Shown here piece by piece: positions 27,156-36,473 of a DNA stretch of 64,000 bases (position 1 is the stretch's first letter; the number at the start of each line of letters is the position of its first letter). The notes beneath the pieces are model-generated. The model made no database searches. It saw only the letters and a program-made list of their open reading frames with translations, and was not told the DNA's origin. The DNA comes from JAHFUA01 sp963808725. GTDB lineage: Bacteria; Acidobacteriota; Terriglobia; Terriglobales; Acidobacteriaceae. The position numbers and the translations under genes are program-made. The DNA lies in contig CAWEGO010000001.1 in assembly GCA_963808725.1 (NCBI GenBank), forward strand, positions 186,001-250,000. The letters are read 5' to 3'.

Positions 27156-29246
27156 ATGTGTCTGGGTCGACCGCTCGTGCGACGCGCCGCCGTTCTTGCC
27201 GGCGCGCTGCTCTTGCTCGCCACCAGTTCGTTCGCGGCGGAGAAGCAACGCATCCGCGTGGACGACTACGAAATCACCGCCGAACTCCTGCCCAAGGCGC
27301 ACAAGCTGACGGCCCGCGCTCAGGTGAGGTTCACCGCGCTGGACGATATCAGCGTCGCCACCTTCGAGCTGCACAACGCGCTGCGCGTCACCAAGGTGGA
27401 GGACGCCGACGGCCATCCGCTCACCGCCGAGCGCGTCACCCAGGATTCCACCGTGCGCGTGCCGCTTTCCGCCGGCATCGCCAAGGGCGCCACTGCAACG
27501 CTGATTTTCACCTACGAGGGGGTGTTGGTTTCGTCCGACGACAGTCCCGTCGAGGGGCTGAAGCTGGCCTACATCGGCGAGCCGGAATCGTATCTGCTCT
27601 ATGCCGGGCGCTGGTTCCCGATGGTCGGATACGAGACCAACCGCTTCACCGCGGCCATGCACATCACCGTGCCCTCGTCGCTGATGGTCGTAGGCAGCGG
27701 AAAACAGACAACCAGCCTGGCCACGGCCGCGGCCAACGAGCCGCCCGAGGAAGAGACCGTTCTCCGCCACGGCAAGCGCGTCAAGGTGGAGAAGCCGCAG
27801 GCACCCAAGAGCGCGGCGGCGTCCGGTAAAACTACCTACACCTTCACTTGGGACAAGCCCAGCTTTCCCGGGACCATCATCGCCGGGCAGTTCCGTGTGA
27901 GCGACACCAACCGCGGCGGGATCTACGTCCAGACTTATTTTCTCCCCAACAAGGAGCCGCAGGCGGTGAGTTACGGCGAGACCGCGGCCAAAGAGTTTGA
28001 GTATTTCACTTCGCTCTACGGACGGGGAGTTTCCACCACGGTGAAGGTGATCGAACTGCCCGATGACACCGTGCCCTCGGCCTGGGCGCCGGAGATGGCG
28101 GCGGTGGCGGCGCGCGCCATCAGTGAAAAAGTCAATTACCGGCTGCTGGCCAACACCATCGCGCACCAGTGGTGGGGAGCGCTGGTCAGCCCCGCCAACC
28201 GCGAGAGCTTCTGGCTCAGCGATGGCTTCGCCCGCTACTCCGAAGCGCGCTACGTGGAGCAGGCCGCCGGCGAGGCCGGCTTTGAGGAAGTCACCCGAGA
28301 CATGTCGGTGGGCGCGCTCGCCTACGACACCGTGCCGCTGGGCGCGAGCGGCAAGCTCGACATCTTCTCCCCCGAATTCCAATCCCTGGCCACCAACAAG
28401 GGAGGGATGATCCTGCACATGCTGCGCTGGGTGATCGGCGACACCGCCTTCGACCAGACCATGCGCACCTTCGCCACCCAGTACGCCTGGAAGCCGGCCA
28501 GCTCCGATGACTTCCGCCAGGTGGCCGAAGCCCAATCCGGCCAGCGCCTGAATGGTTTCTTCACCCAGTGGCTGGATTCAACCGGCGCCCCCGACTTCAA
28601 GAACAAGTACACGGTGTATCGGCTGGGCAACAACAAGGGATTCCGCATCGCCGGGGAGATTCAGCAGGACCTCGACCTGTTCCGCATGCCGATTGACGTG
28701 AAGGTCGATACCGACGGCAAGACCGAAATCAAGCGCATCGAGGTGGTGGGGACGGATTCGCCGTACGTGATCGAGACCTTCGGGCGCCCGCGGCGGGTCG
28801 TGCTCGATCCCGACAACCACGTGCTCAAGAACTCGCCGGACCTGAAGACCCGGGCCTCCATCCTGCGCGGGCAGCAACTGGTGCAGCAGGGTGATTATGG
28901 CGAGGCGCTGAAGGAGTTCAACAAGGCCCTCGACGAGAACCACAACAGTTCGCTGGCGGCGTATCGCGTTGCCGAAGTCTTCTTCCTGCAGCACAATTAC
29001 CAGGCTGCCGCCGATTACTACCGCCGCGCCATGAACGGCGACGGCGAGCCTAAGTGGACCGAGGTGTGGAGCTACCTGCAGTTGGGGAAAATTTTCGACA
29101 TCACCGACCAGCGCGACCGCGCCGTCAACATGTATCGCCAGGCCTTGCAGACGCACGACGACACCCAAGGCGCCCTGGAAGAAGCCCGCAAGTATCTGCA
29201 AACGCCCTACAAGCACGAGGTGGCCAAGGACAGCAGCGGGCAGTAG
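27156..29246 (+). CDS. M1-peptidase-like protein with degenerate zinc site and C-terminal TPRs
   Basis: The 696-residue secreted protein has a signal peptide (LAGALLLLATSSFAA) and an M1-like N-terminal beta domain. The zinc site is altered: where active members read HExxHQWWG, this has NTIAHQWWG, losing the first His and the catalytic Glu. The later NEGFA is SDGFA, changing the third ligand to Asp. Hydrolysis is therefore unlikely. Residues about 570-680 form TPR repeats (YGEALKEFNKALDENHNSS). Perhaps it is a periplasmic scaffold. Upstream lpxB is 97 bases away. Confidence 0.8.
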   Translation: MCLGRPLVRRAAVLAGALLLLATSSFAAEKQRIRVDDYEITAELLPKAHKLTARAQVRFTALDDISVATFELHNALRVTKVEDADGHPLTAERVTQDSTVRVPLSAGIAKGATATLIFTYEGVLVSSDDSPVEGLKLAYIGEPESYLLYAGRWFPMVGYETNRFTAAMHITVPSSLMVVGSGKQTTSLATAAANEPPEEETVLRHGKRVKVEKPQAPKSAAASGKTTYTFTWDKPSFPGTIIAGQFRVSDTNRGGIYVQTYFLPNKEPQAVSYGETAAKEFEYFTSLYGRGVSTTVKVIELPDDTVPSAWAPEMAAVAARAISEKVNYRLLANTIAHQWWGALVSPANRESFWLSDGFARYSEARYVEQAAGEAGFEEVTRDMSVGALAYDTVPLGASGKLDIFSPEFQSLATNKGGMILHMLRWVIGDTAFDQTMRTFATQYAWKPASSDDFRQVAEAQSGQRLNGFFTQWLDSTGAPDFKNKYTVYRLGNNKGFRIAGEIQQDLDLFRMPIDVKVDTDGKTEIKRIEVVGTDSPYVIETFGRPRRVVLDPDNHVLKNSPDLKTRASILRGQQLVQQGDYGEALKEFNKALDENHNSSLAAYRVAEVFFLQHNYQAAADYYRRAMNGDGEPKWTEVWSYLQLGKIFDITDQRDRAVNMYRQALQTHDDTQGALEEARKYLQTPYKHEVAKDSSGQ

Positions 29247-29264
29247 GACGGACGCTTCACGTTT

Positions 29265-29457
29265 TGTCATCCTGAGCGAGCGCGCCCGGGTTTGGCGCGC
29301 GAGTCGAAGGACCCCTATTTCCTCAGGTCCCTCGCTGCGCTCGGGATTTTGGCAGCGGGCTCAGACGCCCGCAAAGCGCCTCAACTTCGACTCGTGCGGG
29401 CAAAAACTTGCCCTGAGCGAAGCCGAATGGGCCGGCCCGCACTCGCTCAGCATGACA
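29265..29457. repeat. Long palindromic repeat, family R1 copy 3 (expanded)
   Basis: The ends are TGTCATCCTGAGCGAG and ACTCGCTCAGCATGACA. The centre is longer than in the other copies and appears to carry a second nested unit (GGTCCCTCGCTGCGCTCGG and CCCTGAGCGAAGCCGAATGG). It lies between convergent genes. Confidence 0.75.
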
Positions 29458-29485
29458 GTGGCGCGGTTGAGTTCGCGAAACAGTT

Positions 29486-30604
29486 CTAACGCGCAAACCG
29501 GAGGCCGCTCAGCCTTGTGGCCTTTTCCCGCTCCACGCCCTTCGCCATTACCAACACATCAAACGTCTCGCCCATCCCCGCCGGGGTGACCAGATGCTTG
29601 AGTTGCAGCGCGCGTTTGGCGCGCCCCTGGGGAAGGCGTGCGTCTTCGAAGGCGTCGGAGAACTGTGTCTCCTCGCCGATGCCCATCAGGAATTGCGCCT
29701 GCGTGACCAAGCCCAGGCAGTCGAGGCCGGCCTGCTCGCCGGCAGCGCGCAGTGCGGTGAAGTTGACGTGCGCCGTAATGTCCTGCTCGCCGGGAGCCTC
29801 GTAAGGATTGTCGCTGGCGGAGTGTTGCCGGTAGCACATGATGGTGCCGCGGTGGCGTCCGGCCAGCAGTTCCTCGCGCGTGTAACCGTAATCGATGATG
29901 ACCGCGAACCCGCGCTGCACGGCGGTGGCGATGCGTGGCATCCATCGCTGCGCCTCGAGCCCCGCTTCCACGCGCTCGCCTTCCTCGGGATGGACCGAGT
30001 AACGGTCGAGGTATTCCATCTCAGCCGCCGATGCGGAGACGAAGCTTTCAACGAACCGCCCGGCTTCCCAGCCGACCCGCATCGCACCATGGTTGCTCAG
30101 CACCTCCACCGGCAGCGCGTCGAAGAATTCGTTGGCGAAGACAATCACATTGTCTGTAGAGACGTAGCTCGCCACGTCTCCAGCGATCGAAGCCTTGCCC
30201 GCCGCGATGTGTCCTTCCAGAGTTGCCGCCAACTTCTCCCGCAACGCGGCGGACGTCTCCACCAGGGTGTAGTGCAGCGCGCCGAAGTGGTCCGGAAACT
30301 TCTGCCGCGACCAGTCGAGCACGTCGCGCGCGAACAGGCCGCGCCCCGGGCCCAGCTCCACCATCTCGATCTGTTCAGGCGAACCCAGCACGCGCCACAT
30401 CTCTTCGAACTGGCGGGCCATCAGGCGTCCGAAGACGGCGTGCACGTCGCTCGAAGTGTAGAAATCACCGGCTTTGCCAAACTGCTCTTTGCTCTTGGCG
30501 TAGTAACCGAGGCCGGGCTCGTAGAGACACATTTCCATGTAGCGAGAAAACGGGATCGGGCCGCGCTCCCGAATCTCCTGCTCGATACGCTCGCGCAGGA
30601 TCAT
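29486..30604 (-). CDS. MidA/NDUFAF7-family SAM-dependent methyltransferase
   Basis: The 372-residue protein opens MILRERIEQEIRERGPIPFS, has the family motif YMEMCLYEPGLGYYAKS near residue 22, and the SAM-binding VELGPGRGLFARDVL near 87. FANEFFDALPVEV follows near 150. The mitochondrial orthologue NDUFAF7 dimethylates an arginine of complex I; in bacteria the target is not settled. The ATG overlaps the upstream gene's stop in an ATGA, so translation is coupled. Confidence 0.82.
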   Translation of the reverse strand: MILRERIEQEIRERGPIPFSRYMEMCLYEPGLGYYAKSKEQFGKAGDFYTSSDVHAVFGRLMARQFEEMWRVLGSPEQIEMVELGPGRGLFARDVLDWSRQKFPDHFGALHYTLVETSAALREKLAATLEGHIAAGKASIAGDVASYVSTDNVIVFANEFFDALPVEVLSNHGAMRVGWEAGRFVESFVSASAAEMEYLDRYSVHPEEGERVEAGLEAQRWMPRIATAVQRGFAVIIDYGYTREELLAGRHRGTIMCYRQHSASDNPYEAPGEQDITAHVNFTALRAAGEQAGLDCLGLVTQAQFLMGIGEETQFSDAFEDARLPQGRAKRALQLKHLVTPAGMGETFDVLVMAKGVEREKATRLSGLRFAR

Positions 30605-30900
30605 GTCCGCTCTTTCAGGTCCTGGGGCGTGCGGATGAACATCTCGATGAAGTAATCGTGCAGGCAATCGTAGAGCTGGCGCTGGAAGGACCACTCGAAC
30701 TGCGGGTGGTCGAGGTCGCGCGGGTGCAGCTCGAAGTAATAGGTGTGGACCTTCAGGCCGGGGTCTTTGAAATTGATGATCACCTCGACCCCATCGCCCT
30801 TTTCGCGAGCGTCAAAGGCCAGCAGCGGATGTTCGTAGAGGCGGAGTTGATCGAGGACGCGTTCCAGGCGGGCGTTTTCCACGGGATGATTTAACCACAC
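30601..30900 (-). CDS. Hypothetical 99-residue protein coupled to the MidA-like gene
   Basis: The small soluble product has no recognised domain. It contains VEVIINFKDPGLKVHTYYFE and ends in a helix, FEWSFQRQLYDCLHDYFIEM. Its stop overlaps the methyltransferase ATG (ATGA at 30601-30604). Tight coupling suggests the two proteins act together or need balanced levels. The GTG at 30900 is the likely start, though a ribosome site is weak and a downstream GTG in the VENARL stretch is an alternative. Confidence 0.6.
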   Translation of the reverse strand: MWLNHPVENARLERVLDQLRLYEHPLLAFDAREKGDGVEVIINFKDPGLKVHTYYFELHPRDLDHPQFEWSFQRQLYDCLHDYFIEMFIRTPQDLKERT

Positions 30901-30927
30901 CCGACACAGAGGGAAAACTTCCCCGCC

Positions 30928-31000
30928 GCGGATGCCCGCGGAGTAACGCGGATTTCGGAAGAATGATTCTGATCCGCGTTTATCCGCGTTGATCCGCGGC
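30928..31000. repeat. ATCCGCG-period inverted repeat
   Basis: Left arm CGCGGATGCCCGCGGAG followed by TAACGCGGATT; right arm AATGATTCTGATCCGCG followed by TTTATCCGCGTTGATC. The units repeat at 9-11 base intervals and pair across a short centre. A related stretch lies at 52896-52926. Confidence 0.6.
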
Positions 31001-31011
31001 GAATGAAGTAG

Positions 31012-32289
31012 CTACTCGTAGCGCAGCGACTCAATCGGGTCCAGCCCTGCGGCGCGGATGGCGGGCAGCATGCCGCTGATGATTCCCACCAGGCTGAGGA
31101 TGATAGTGGCGACGATCAGGCTGCTCAGGTTGATGCCCAGGTGGATGTCGCCGGCGCCGCTGGTATCGCCAAAAGCGCTCATCAGCGTGATCGAGCCCAC
31201 GGTCCAGGAGATCAGGTAGGCGATCGCGATCCCGGCCAGCCCGCCGGCGAAGGTGATGGCCAGCGCTTCGGCCAGGAACTGGAAGAGGATGTGGCGCTTC
31301 TGCGCGCCCAGGGCTTTCTCCACGCCGATCTCACGGGTGCGTTGCTGCACCGAGACCAGCATGATGTTCATCAGGCCGATGCCGCCGATGCCCAGGGTCA
31401 GCGCGCCGATGAAGGCCAGCAGCACCTTCAGCGCGGCGGTCACGATCTTGAACTCCTCGAAGTCTTCCTTGATGTCGGCGATGAACACGGCGCGGCGGTC
31501 GTTGGGAAGGAAATTGTGATGCCCGGCGAGCACGGCACGGACTACGCGTGCAACCTGGCGGTGGTCCTCGCCCTCGTAATCCATGGCGATGCCGCTGATG
31601 TACTGCGTGTCGTAGAGATCGCCCATGGTGCTGAAGGGGATGATGACATCCTTGTTATCGTCGTCGTCCCCGCCGCCCTGCACCTTGTGCTGGTACACGC
31701 CCACCACCTGAAACGTCATTTCATTGATGCGGATGTTTTGTCCCAGGGCTTGCTCCCCGGAGAAGAGCCTCTGCTTAGCTTCATCACCGATCACCGCTAC
31801 CCGTGCCCGCGTGGTCTCGTCGCGTTCGCTGAGCCCGCGCCCCATTGCCACGTCAAAGCGGCGGATACGCTCGAACACGGGATAAACACCGGTGAGGAAC
31901 AGGTCGCTGAAGGTGCGGGTATCGTGCTGGATGGTGGCGCCGGCCTGCCCGCTGTGAGTCCAGTCGCCTCCCTTGTTGAACATCGGTGTAACGCCCTTGA
32001 TCATCGGGACTTCGTTGCGGACGTAGTCCACGTCGGCCAGCTTCAGTCTGACTTCGCTGCCCGCTTTCGTGCCGCCGGCCTGCAGGGACGTGCGCCCGGG
32101 AAAGACCATGATCATCTCCGTGCCCCAGGAGCTGAAGACCACGTTGATGGCGCGCTCGAATCCTGAGCCGAAGGCCAGCAGGATCACCACCGTGGCGATG
32201 CCCCAGGCCATGCCCAGCATGGTGAGCGCGGTGCGGCGGCGGTTGTGCTGCATGGCGCCGTAAGCTTCTTTCAGCAGATCACCGATCAT
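31012..32289 (-). CDS. MacB-type ABC permease (second of a tandem pair)
   Basis: The 425-residue protein has one N-terminal helix (ALTMLGMAWGIATVVILLAF), a large periplasmic MacB core domain, and three C-terminal FtsX-type helices with the QQRTREIGVEKALGA motif. MacB permeases transport peptides, lipoproteins or macrolides with a separate or fused ATPase. No ATPase is fused or adjacent. The start follows AGGAGTGAGTC and lies three bases after the stop of the partner permease, so they form one operon and probably a heterodimer. Confidence 0.85.
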   Translation of the reverse strand: MIGDLLKEAYGAMQHNRRRTALTMLGMAWGIATVVILLAFGSGFERAINVVFSSWGTEMIMVFPGRTSLQAGGTKAGSEVRLKLADVDYVRNEVPMIKGVTPMFNKGGDWTHSGQAGATIQHDTRTFSDLFLTGVYPVFERIRRFDVAMGRGLSERDETTRARVAVIGDEAKQRLFSGEQALGQNIRINEMTFQVVGVYQHKVQGGGDDDDNKDVIIPFSTMGDLYDTQYISGIAMDYEGEDHRQVARVVRAVLAGHHNFLPNDRRAVFIADIKEDFEEFKIVTAALKVLLAFIGALTLGIGGIGLMNIMLVSVQQRTREIGVEKALGAQKRHILFQFLAEALAITFAGGLAGIAIAYLISWTVGSITLMSAFGDTSGAGDIHLGINLSSLIVATIILSLVGIISGMLPAIRAAGLDPIESLRYE

Positions 32290-32292
32290 GAC

Positions 32293-33549
32293 TCACTCCT
32301 GGCGTAACGCTTCTACCGGCTCCAGCATGGCGGCCTTGCGCGCCGGGTAGAGGCCAGCAAAGATGCCCGCCAGCGCCAGTGACAGCACCGCTCCGATGGC
32401 CGATACCGGCACGATCTTCGGCGTATCGAAGCCCGGCGGCATTTGCGCTCCCGAAAGCAGTTGCATGAAGCCCATCGCGCCACCTACGCCGACGGCGCCG
32501 CTAAGCAACGTCAGGAATGCGCCTTCGAGAAAGAACTGGAACATGATGTTGCGGTGGGTCGCGCCCAGGGCCTTGCGCAGCCCGATCTCGCGGGTGCGCT
32601 CGGTCACCGCCACCAGCATGATGTTGATGATGCCGATCGCCCCCAGCGCCAGCGTCACCAGCCCAACCCCACCCAGGAACCAGTCCATGGCGGTGAAAAT
32701 TTTGCCCATGGTCTTCTGGTTCTTCACCGTGTCCCACTCTTCCCAAATGTCGTTGCCCTTGGGATCGAAGCCGCCGTGGTTGCGGGCGACGATCCTGTGC
32801 ATCTCGTCCTTGGCCGCTTCGTTCTCGTCGAAGGTGCGGGGCTGATAATTGATGAAGGAAATGGCATTGCCGTCTTTGGAGTTCTCGCCCTTCAGCGGGA
32901 AGAGCTCGCGCATGGTGTTGAAGGGAATAAAGATGCGGATGTTGGTGGCGTTCTGTTCCTCGCGGCCGATCATGGTCAGCACACCGATCACTTGGAAGCG
33001 CACCTCGTTCAGCAGGATGGTATTTCCCACCGCAGGCCGGCCGGGGAACAGGTTCTTGGTCATTTCGCGGCCCAGCACGCAGACCCGGCGGCGCTCGGCG
33101 TTGTCGTCGTCGTTGATCCACCGCCCCGCCTGCAACGGGATCGTCCGTACCTGGTTGTAGATGGGCGGCACGCCCGAGACCTGGCCGTTGGTGCTGGTGT
33201 AGTCGCTGACGGCGCGAATGTCGTCGCGCGCGATCAGCGGCGAGATGTTCAGCGCCAGCTTGGCTTCCTTCTTGATGTCGAGGTAGTCGTCGTAGGTCAG
33301 GTTGAACCACTTCATGGAGGTGAAGCTGCCCTCGACCGCAGGCGCGCGCCCGCCGAAGAAGAAAATGATGTTCTTACCGAAGCTCTCCAGTTCCTTACGA
33401 TTACCGCTACGGAAGCCTTCGCCCACGCCGATCAGCAGCAGTAGCGACCCCACGCCCCAGGCGATCCCGAACATGGTGAGGAAAGAGCGTAGCTTGTGCG
33501 CCCAAAGGGTGCGCAGGGTCTGGGCGAAGATATCCAGGAGCATGCGCAT
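32293..33549 (-). CDS. MacB-type ABC permease (first of a tandem pair)
   Basis: About 418 residues with the same order: N-terminal helix (FLTMFGIAWGVGSLLLLIGV), MacB periplasmic domain, then three helices with the TERTREIGLRKALGA motif. It has no ATPase domain. The paired permeases differ clearly in sequence, consistent with heterodimer subunits. The ATG at 33549 is seven bases after GAGG; the one at 33555 is too close to it. The promoter must lie between this gene and the divergent beta-barrel gene. Confidence 0.85.
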   Translation of the reverse strand: MRMLLDIFAQTLRTLWAHKLRSFLTMFGIAWGVGSLLLLIGVGEGFRSGNRKELESFGKNIIFFFGGRAPAVEGSFTSMKWFNLTYDDYLDIKKEAKLALNISPLIARDDIRAVSDYTSTNGQVSGVPPIYNQVRTIPLQAGRWINDDDNAERRRVCVLGREMTKNLFPGRPAVGNTILLNEVRFQVIGVLTMIGREEQNATNIRIFIPFNTMRELFPLKGENSKDGNAISFINYQPRTFDENEAAKDEMHRIVARNHGGFDPKGNDIWEEWDTVKNQKTMGKIFTAMDWFLGGVGLVTLALGAIGIINIMLVAVTERTREIGLRKALGATHRNIMFQFFLEGAFLTLLSGAVGVGGAMGFMQLLSGAQMPPGFDTPKIVPVSAIGAVLSLALAGIFAGLYPARKAAMLEPVEALRQE

Positions 33550-33768
33550 GACCATACCTCAATCTACGCAGCCGAGGACGGAAAAGTTCACGGTTCGCCA
33601 TCCCACCCTGGGCGCCAGACAGTTGGACTGCCCAGAGCGGAAAGGGTTATCGGGATTTTTGGCGCAACCGGCTACAGTCTGTTCTGGTGGGAACACACAG
33701 GGATCAAGCGCGGGACGCGACTCTCCGTGGTATAAGAATTGTTGGCCGAACATCTCTTCCCTTGTCTG

Positions 33769-34545
33769 ATGGCTATGTTGCGGGTCCTAATCCTCCTGCT
33801 CTGCGTTTTCCTTACTGCTGCTTCCGCATTCGCCCAAGGCGGACCGCCTTATTACACCAATGATCCAGGCACTCCAGGCCATCTCAATTGGGAAATCAAT
33901 CTTGGCTACATGCCCTTCTTCTATAGCAACCAGTCGGTCTCCCACACTCCCAACGTCGACATCAATTTCGGGGTTGGCGATCGCATCCAGCTCACCTACG
34001 AAAACGCCTGGCTGCGCGTGCAGCGGCCCTCGTCCGAGACGAAGTTTGGCCTTGGACAATCGAATCCTGGCATCAAGTGGCGCTTCTACGGCGATGGCGA
34101 ATCCGGCCTCTCCATCTCGACGTTCCCCCAGCTTTTTTTCAACAACCCCAACGACTCAGTCCGCCGCGGCATTACGCCGGCCAGCCACGGCTTCCTGCTG
34201 CCTTTCGAATTGTCCAAGAAGTTTGGCCCGGTCGACGTGGATTACGAAATCGGTTATGAGTTTGTCCGCAAGGGACCGGACGGCTGGCTCACCGGCCTGG
34301 TTGTCGGCCACCAATTCACCCCAAAATTAGAAATGGACGTGGAGCTCTATGCGCCGGGAACCATCCATCGATTCGACAGCCAACCTACGATTGGCTTGGG
34401 CGGCCGCTACAGGATCCACAGCCCGGTGGTTCTTCTCTTTATGGCCGGACGCAGCCTCGAACACAGCGGGCCGAATCAGTCCTATTTCGTGGGTTATTTC
34501 GGGCTTCAATTCCTACTGCCGCCGAAGTCGTACAAAGCCGAGTGA
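33769..34545 (+). CDS. Outer-membrane beta-barrel protein
   Basis: The 258-residue product has a signal peptide (MAMLRVLILLLCVFLTAASA, cut near FAQG). The mature protein is made of alternating polar/apolar strands (WEINLGYMPFFYS, GIKWRFYGDGESGLSIST, DVDYEIGYEFVRKG) and ends in SYFVGYFGLQFLLPPK. Its pattern resembles the MetA-type putative outer-membrane family, which may be channels for hydrophobic substrates. Function is not known. It is divergent from the MacB-like permease operon. Confidence 0.7.
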   Translation: MAMLRVLILLLCVFLTAASAFAQGGPPYYTNDPGTPGHLNWEINLGYMPFFYSNQSVSHTPNVDINFGVGDRIQLTYENAWLRVQRPSSETKFGLGQSNPGIKWRFYGDGESGLSISTFPQLFFNNPNDSVRRGITPASHGFLLPFELSKKFGPVDVDYEIGYEFVRKGPDGWLTGLVVGHQFTPKLEMDVELYAPGTIHRFDSQPTIGLGGRYRIHSPVVLLFMAGRSLEHSGPNQSYFVGYFGLQFLLPPKSYKAE

Positions 34546-34597
34546 ACCCAGAATCTCTACGTACCCCGCGGCGAGTCCGGACCCGACGGGGACGCTA

Positions 34598-35500
34598 TCA
34601 CACGCCGATCGCCAGAGAGTTGGGCTGCAGGCCGAGTCGGATCTTTTCCTTCGCCCAACTTGTCGCTTCCTCTGCGTAATCTGAATCCAGAACGTACTCC
34701 TGCCCTGGCGACTTCGTCTTGAGAAGGACGGAATCAGGGTCCGAATCCACGTCCCAGGCCTTTGGATTGGGATGATAGGTCAATGCAGTTCGGCCGTCTT
34801 TGGGAGCCATCCAGCGCGGCAATTTCCAGACACTACAGGAGCGGTCGGGAGCGGTAAGGCGAAGCCCTTCGTGATAAGTCCGAAATACACCGAAGCCGGG
34901 AAACTCATCAAACGCTTCCGCAGCCTCATAGATCGTGTTGTTCTTCTGGTTTGGGTCAGTCAGGTGAGGGTGATACGCCATCCATTTCGGCACGGGTTGC
35001 AATTTGCCGAGCAGGTGCTTTTGTCCAACATAAAGCCAGCCCCACATCACATGTTGCATCCGTCCAACTCCGACAAGTCTGTTCTGCTTGAGCTGTGCGT
35101 CCCGAAAGGCTCCGTAAAATAGAAACAAGGACCCGTCGCCCACCTTATGCTTATCAAGGTGTCCTTGTGCGCTCCCGGTTTGGCCAAAGATGCCGTGCCA
35201 GCCTGGCTTTCGGGGGAACATCCCTTCATCGAGGTCGGGGTCGAGGTGCGCAAGAGACCGACGGTCGAGGAACCTGGATACCCACTGCTCGATTAGCTCT
35301 CCCATATCGCGATACTGGGAGCAGGGATACCTCAGGTCGCCATACTTTATCCCGCTCTTGGTGTATTCGAATTCGGGTATAGGTAACGAAACGAGCACTT
35401 TGCGGCCAAATTCATCCTTTAGAATCGGACTCGGTCCACCATAGTTGAATTTTCCCCGTTTTGTTGTGTCGAAGCCCTTCCTGCTAAGAATGATTTTCAC
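34598..35500 (-). CDS. Nmad3-like nucleotide-modification-associated protein
   Basis: The 300-residue protein begins KIILSRKGFDTTKRGKFNYG and contains SPILKDEFGRKVLVSLPIP and GDLRYPCSQYRDMGE. The start resembles my recollection of the nucleotide-modification-associated domain 3 (Nmad3) family, predicted by comparative genomics to work with DNA base modification in phages and bacteria. No biochemical role is established. GGGAG lies before the GTG at 35500. The gene is visibly less GC-rich than its neighbours, suggesting recent transfer. No other modification genes lie alongside. Confidence 0.5.
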   Translation of the reverse strand: MKIILSRKGFDTTKRGKFNYGGPSPILKDEFGRKVLVSLPIPEFEYTKSGIKYGDLRYPCSQYRDMGELIEQWVSRFLDRRSLAHLDPDLDEGMFPRKPGWHGIFGQTGSAQGHLDKHKVGDGSLFLFYGAFRDAQLKQNRLVGVGRMQHVMWGWLYVGQKHLLGKLQPVPKWMAYHPHLTDPNQKNNTIYEAAEAFDEFPGFGVFRTYHEGLRLTAPDRSCSVWKLPRWMAPKDGRTALTYHPNPKAWDVDSDPDSVLLKTKSPGQEYVLDSDYAEEATSWAKEKIRLGLQPNSLAIGV

Positions 35501-35573
35501 CGTCGCTGTCTCCCTAACGCTTCAGCCAATCATCCCCAAAGCGAGCGCCTTGTCCCCGTCTACGGCGATCCCC

Positions 35574-36470
35574 TTATGGGCCCTCCGTTCGGGCGGCGGC
35601 GGAGCCCCTGCCGGCTTCCGGATACTCATACACCCCGCGTCCCGCTTTGCGGCCGAGGCGGCCGGCCTTGACGTACTGCACCAGGAGCGGCGCTGGACGA
35701 TACTTCTCGCCCAGCGTCTTGTGCAGGTATTCGAGCACGTGCAGGCGGGTATCGAGCCCGACCAGGTCCACCATCTCGAACGGTCCCATGGGATGGTTGA
35801 GGCCCAGCTTGATGGCTTTGTCGATGTCGGCGGCGCTGGCGATGCCTTCCTGCAGCATGTAGAAAGCTTCGTTGCCAATCATGACGTTGATGCGGCTGGT
35901 GATGAAGCCCGGCGATTCCTTGATCACCACCACTTCCTTGCCCATGCGCTTGCCGGCGTCCACGCACGCATCGATTGTGGCCTGGTCGGTCTCCAGTCCG
36001 CGCACGATCTCCAGCAGCTTCATCTTGTGCACGGGATTGAAGAAGTGCATGCCAATGCAGCGCGGCGCGCGGTAGGTAACAGACGAGATCTCGGTGATCG
36101 ACAGCGACGAGGTGTTGGACGCCAGGATGGTCGGCGGGGCGCAGATCTTGTCCAGCAAGGTGAAGATTTCGATCTTGGATTCCAGCTCTTCGGGGACGGC
36201 CTCGATCACCAGCTCGGCGGCGCGCGCGGCCTCGTCGATCGAGCTGGCGAACTCGATGCGCGAGAAGGCGTCGTCGGCTTGCTGCTGCGATACCTTGCCC
36301 AGCTCAACGCCTTTATCGAGGTTGCCGCGGATCTCGCTCTCCGCCCGCCGCAGGCTGGCCGGCAGGATGTCCTCGAGGATGGTGCGGAAGCCGCCCAGGG
36401 CGGCAGCGTGCGCAATGCCGCGCCCCATGATGCCGGCCCCGATCACAGCGATGGTCTTGACGCTGGCCAC
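35574..36470 (-). CDS. 3-hydroxybutyryl-CoA dehydrogenase
   Basis: This 298-residue enzyme has the Rossmann motif VIGAGIMGRGIAHAAALGG at residues 10-28. The motif MHFFNPVHKMKLLEIVRG contains the catalytic-His region, and the C-terminal helical domain has IASAADIDKAIKLGLNHPMG. It interconverts acetoacetyl-CoA and 3-hydroxybutyryl-CoA with NAD(P)H, in beta-oxidation or butyrate/PHB metabolism. GTG at 36470 is three bases after the stop of the 63-residue ORF, forming an operon. The C-terminal 20 residues (GSAAARTEGP end) are atypical. Confidence 0.9.
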   Translation of the reverse strand: MASVKTIAVIGAGIMGRGIAHAAALGGFRTILEDILPASLRRAESEIRGNLDKGVELGKVSQQQADDAFSRIEFASSIDEAARAAELVIEAVPEELESKIEIFTLLDKICAPPTILASNTSSLSITEISSVTYRAPRCIGMHFFNPVHKMKLLEIVRGLETDQATIDACVDAGKRMGKEVVVIKESPGFITSRINVMIGNEAFYMLQEGIASAADIDKAIKLGLNHPMGPFEMVDLVGLDTRLHVLEYLHKTLGEKYRPAPLLVQYVKAGRLGRKAGRGVYEYPEAGRGSAAARTEGP

Positions 36471-36473
36471 GGG

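Noticed and set aside
27063..28535. 490-residue minus-strand frame
   Set aside because: Antisense shadow of the M1-like gene.
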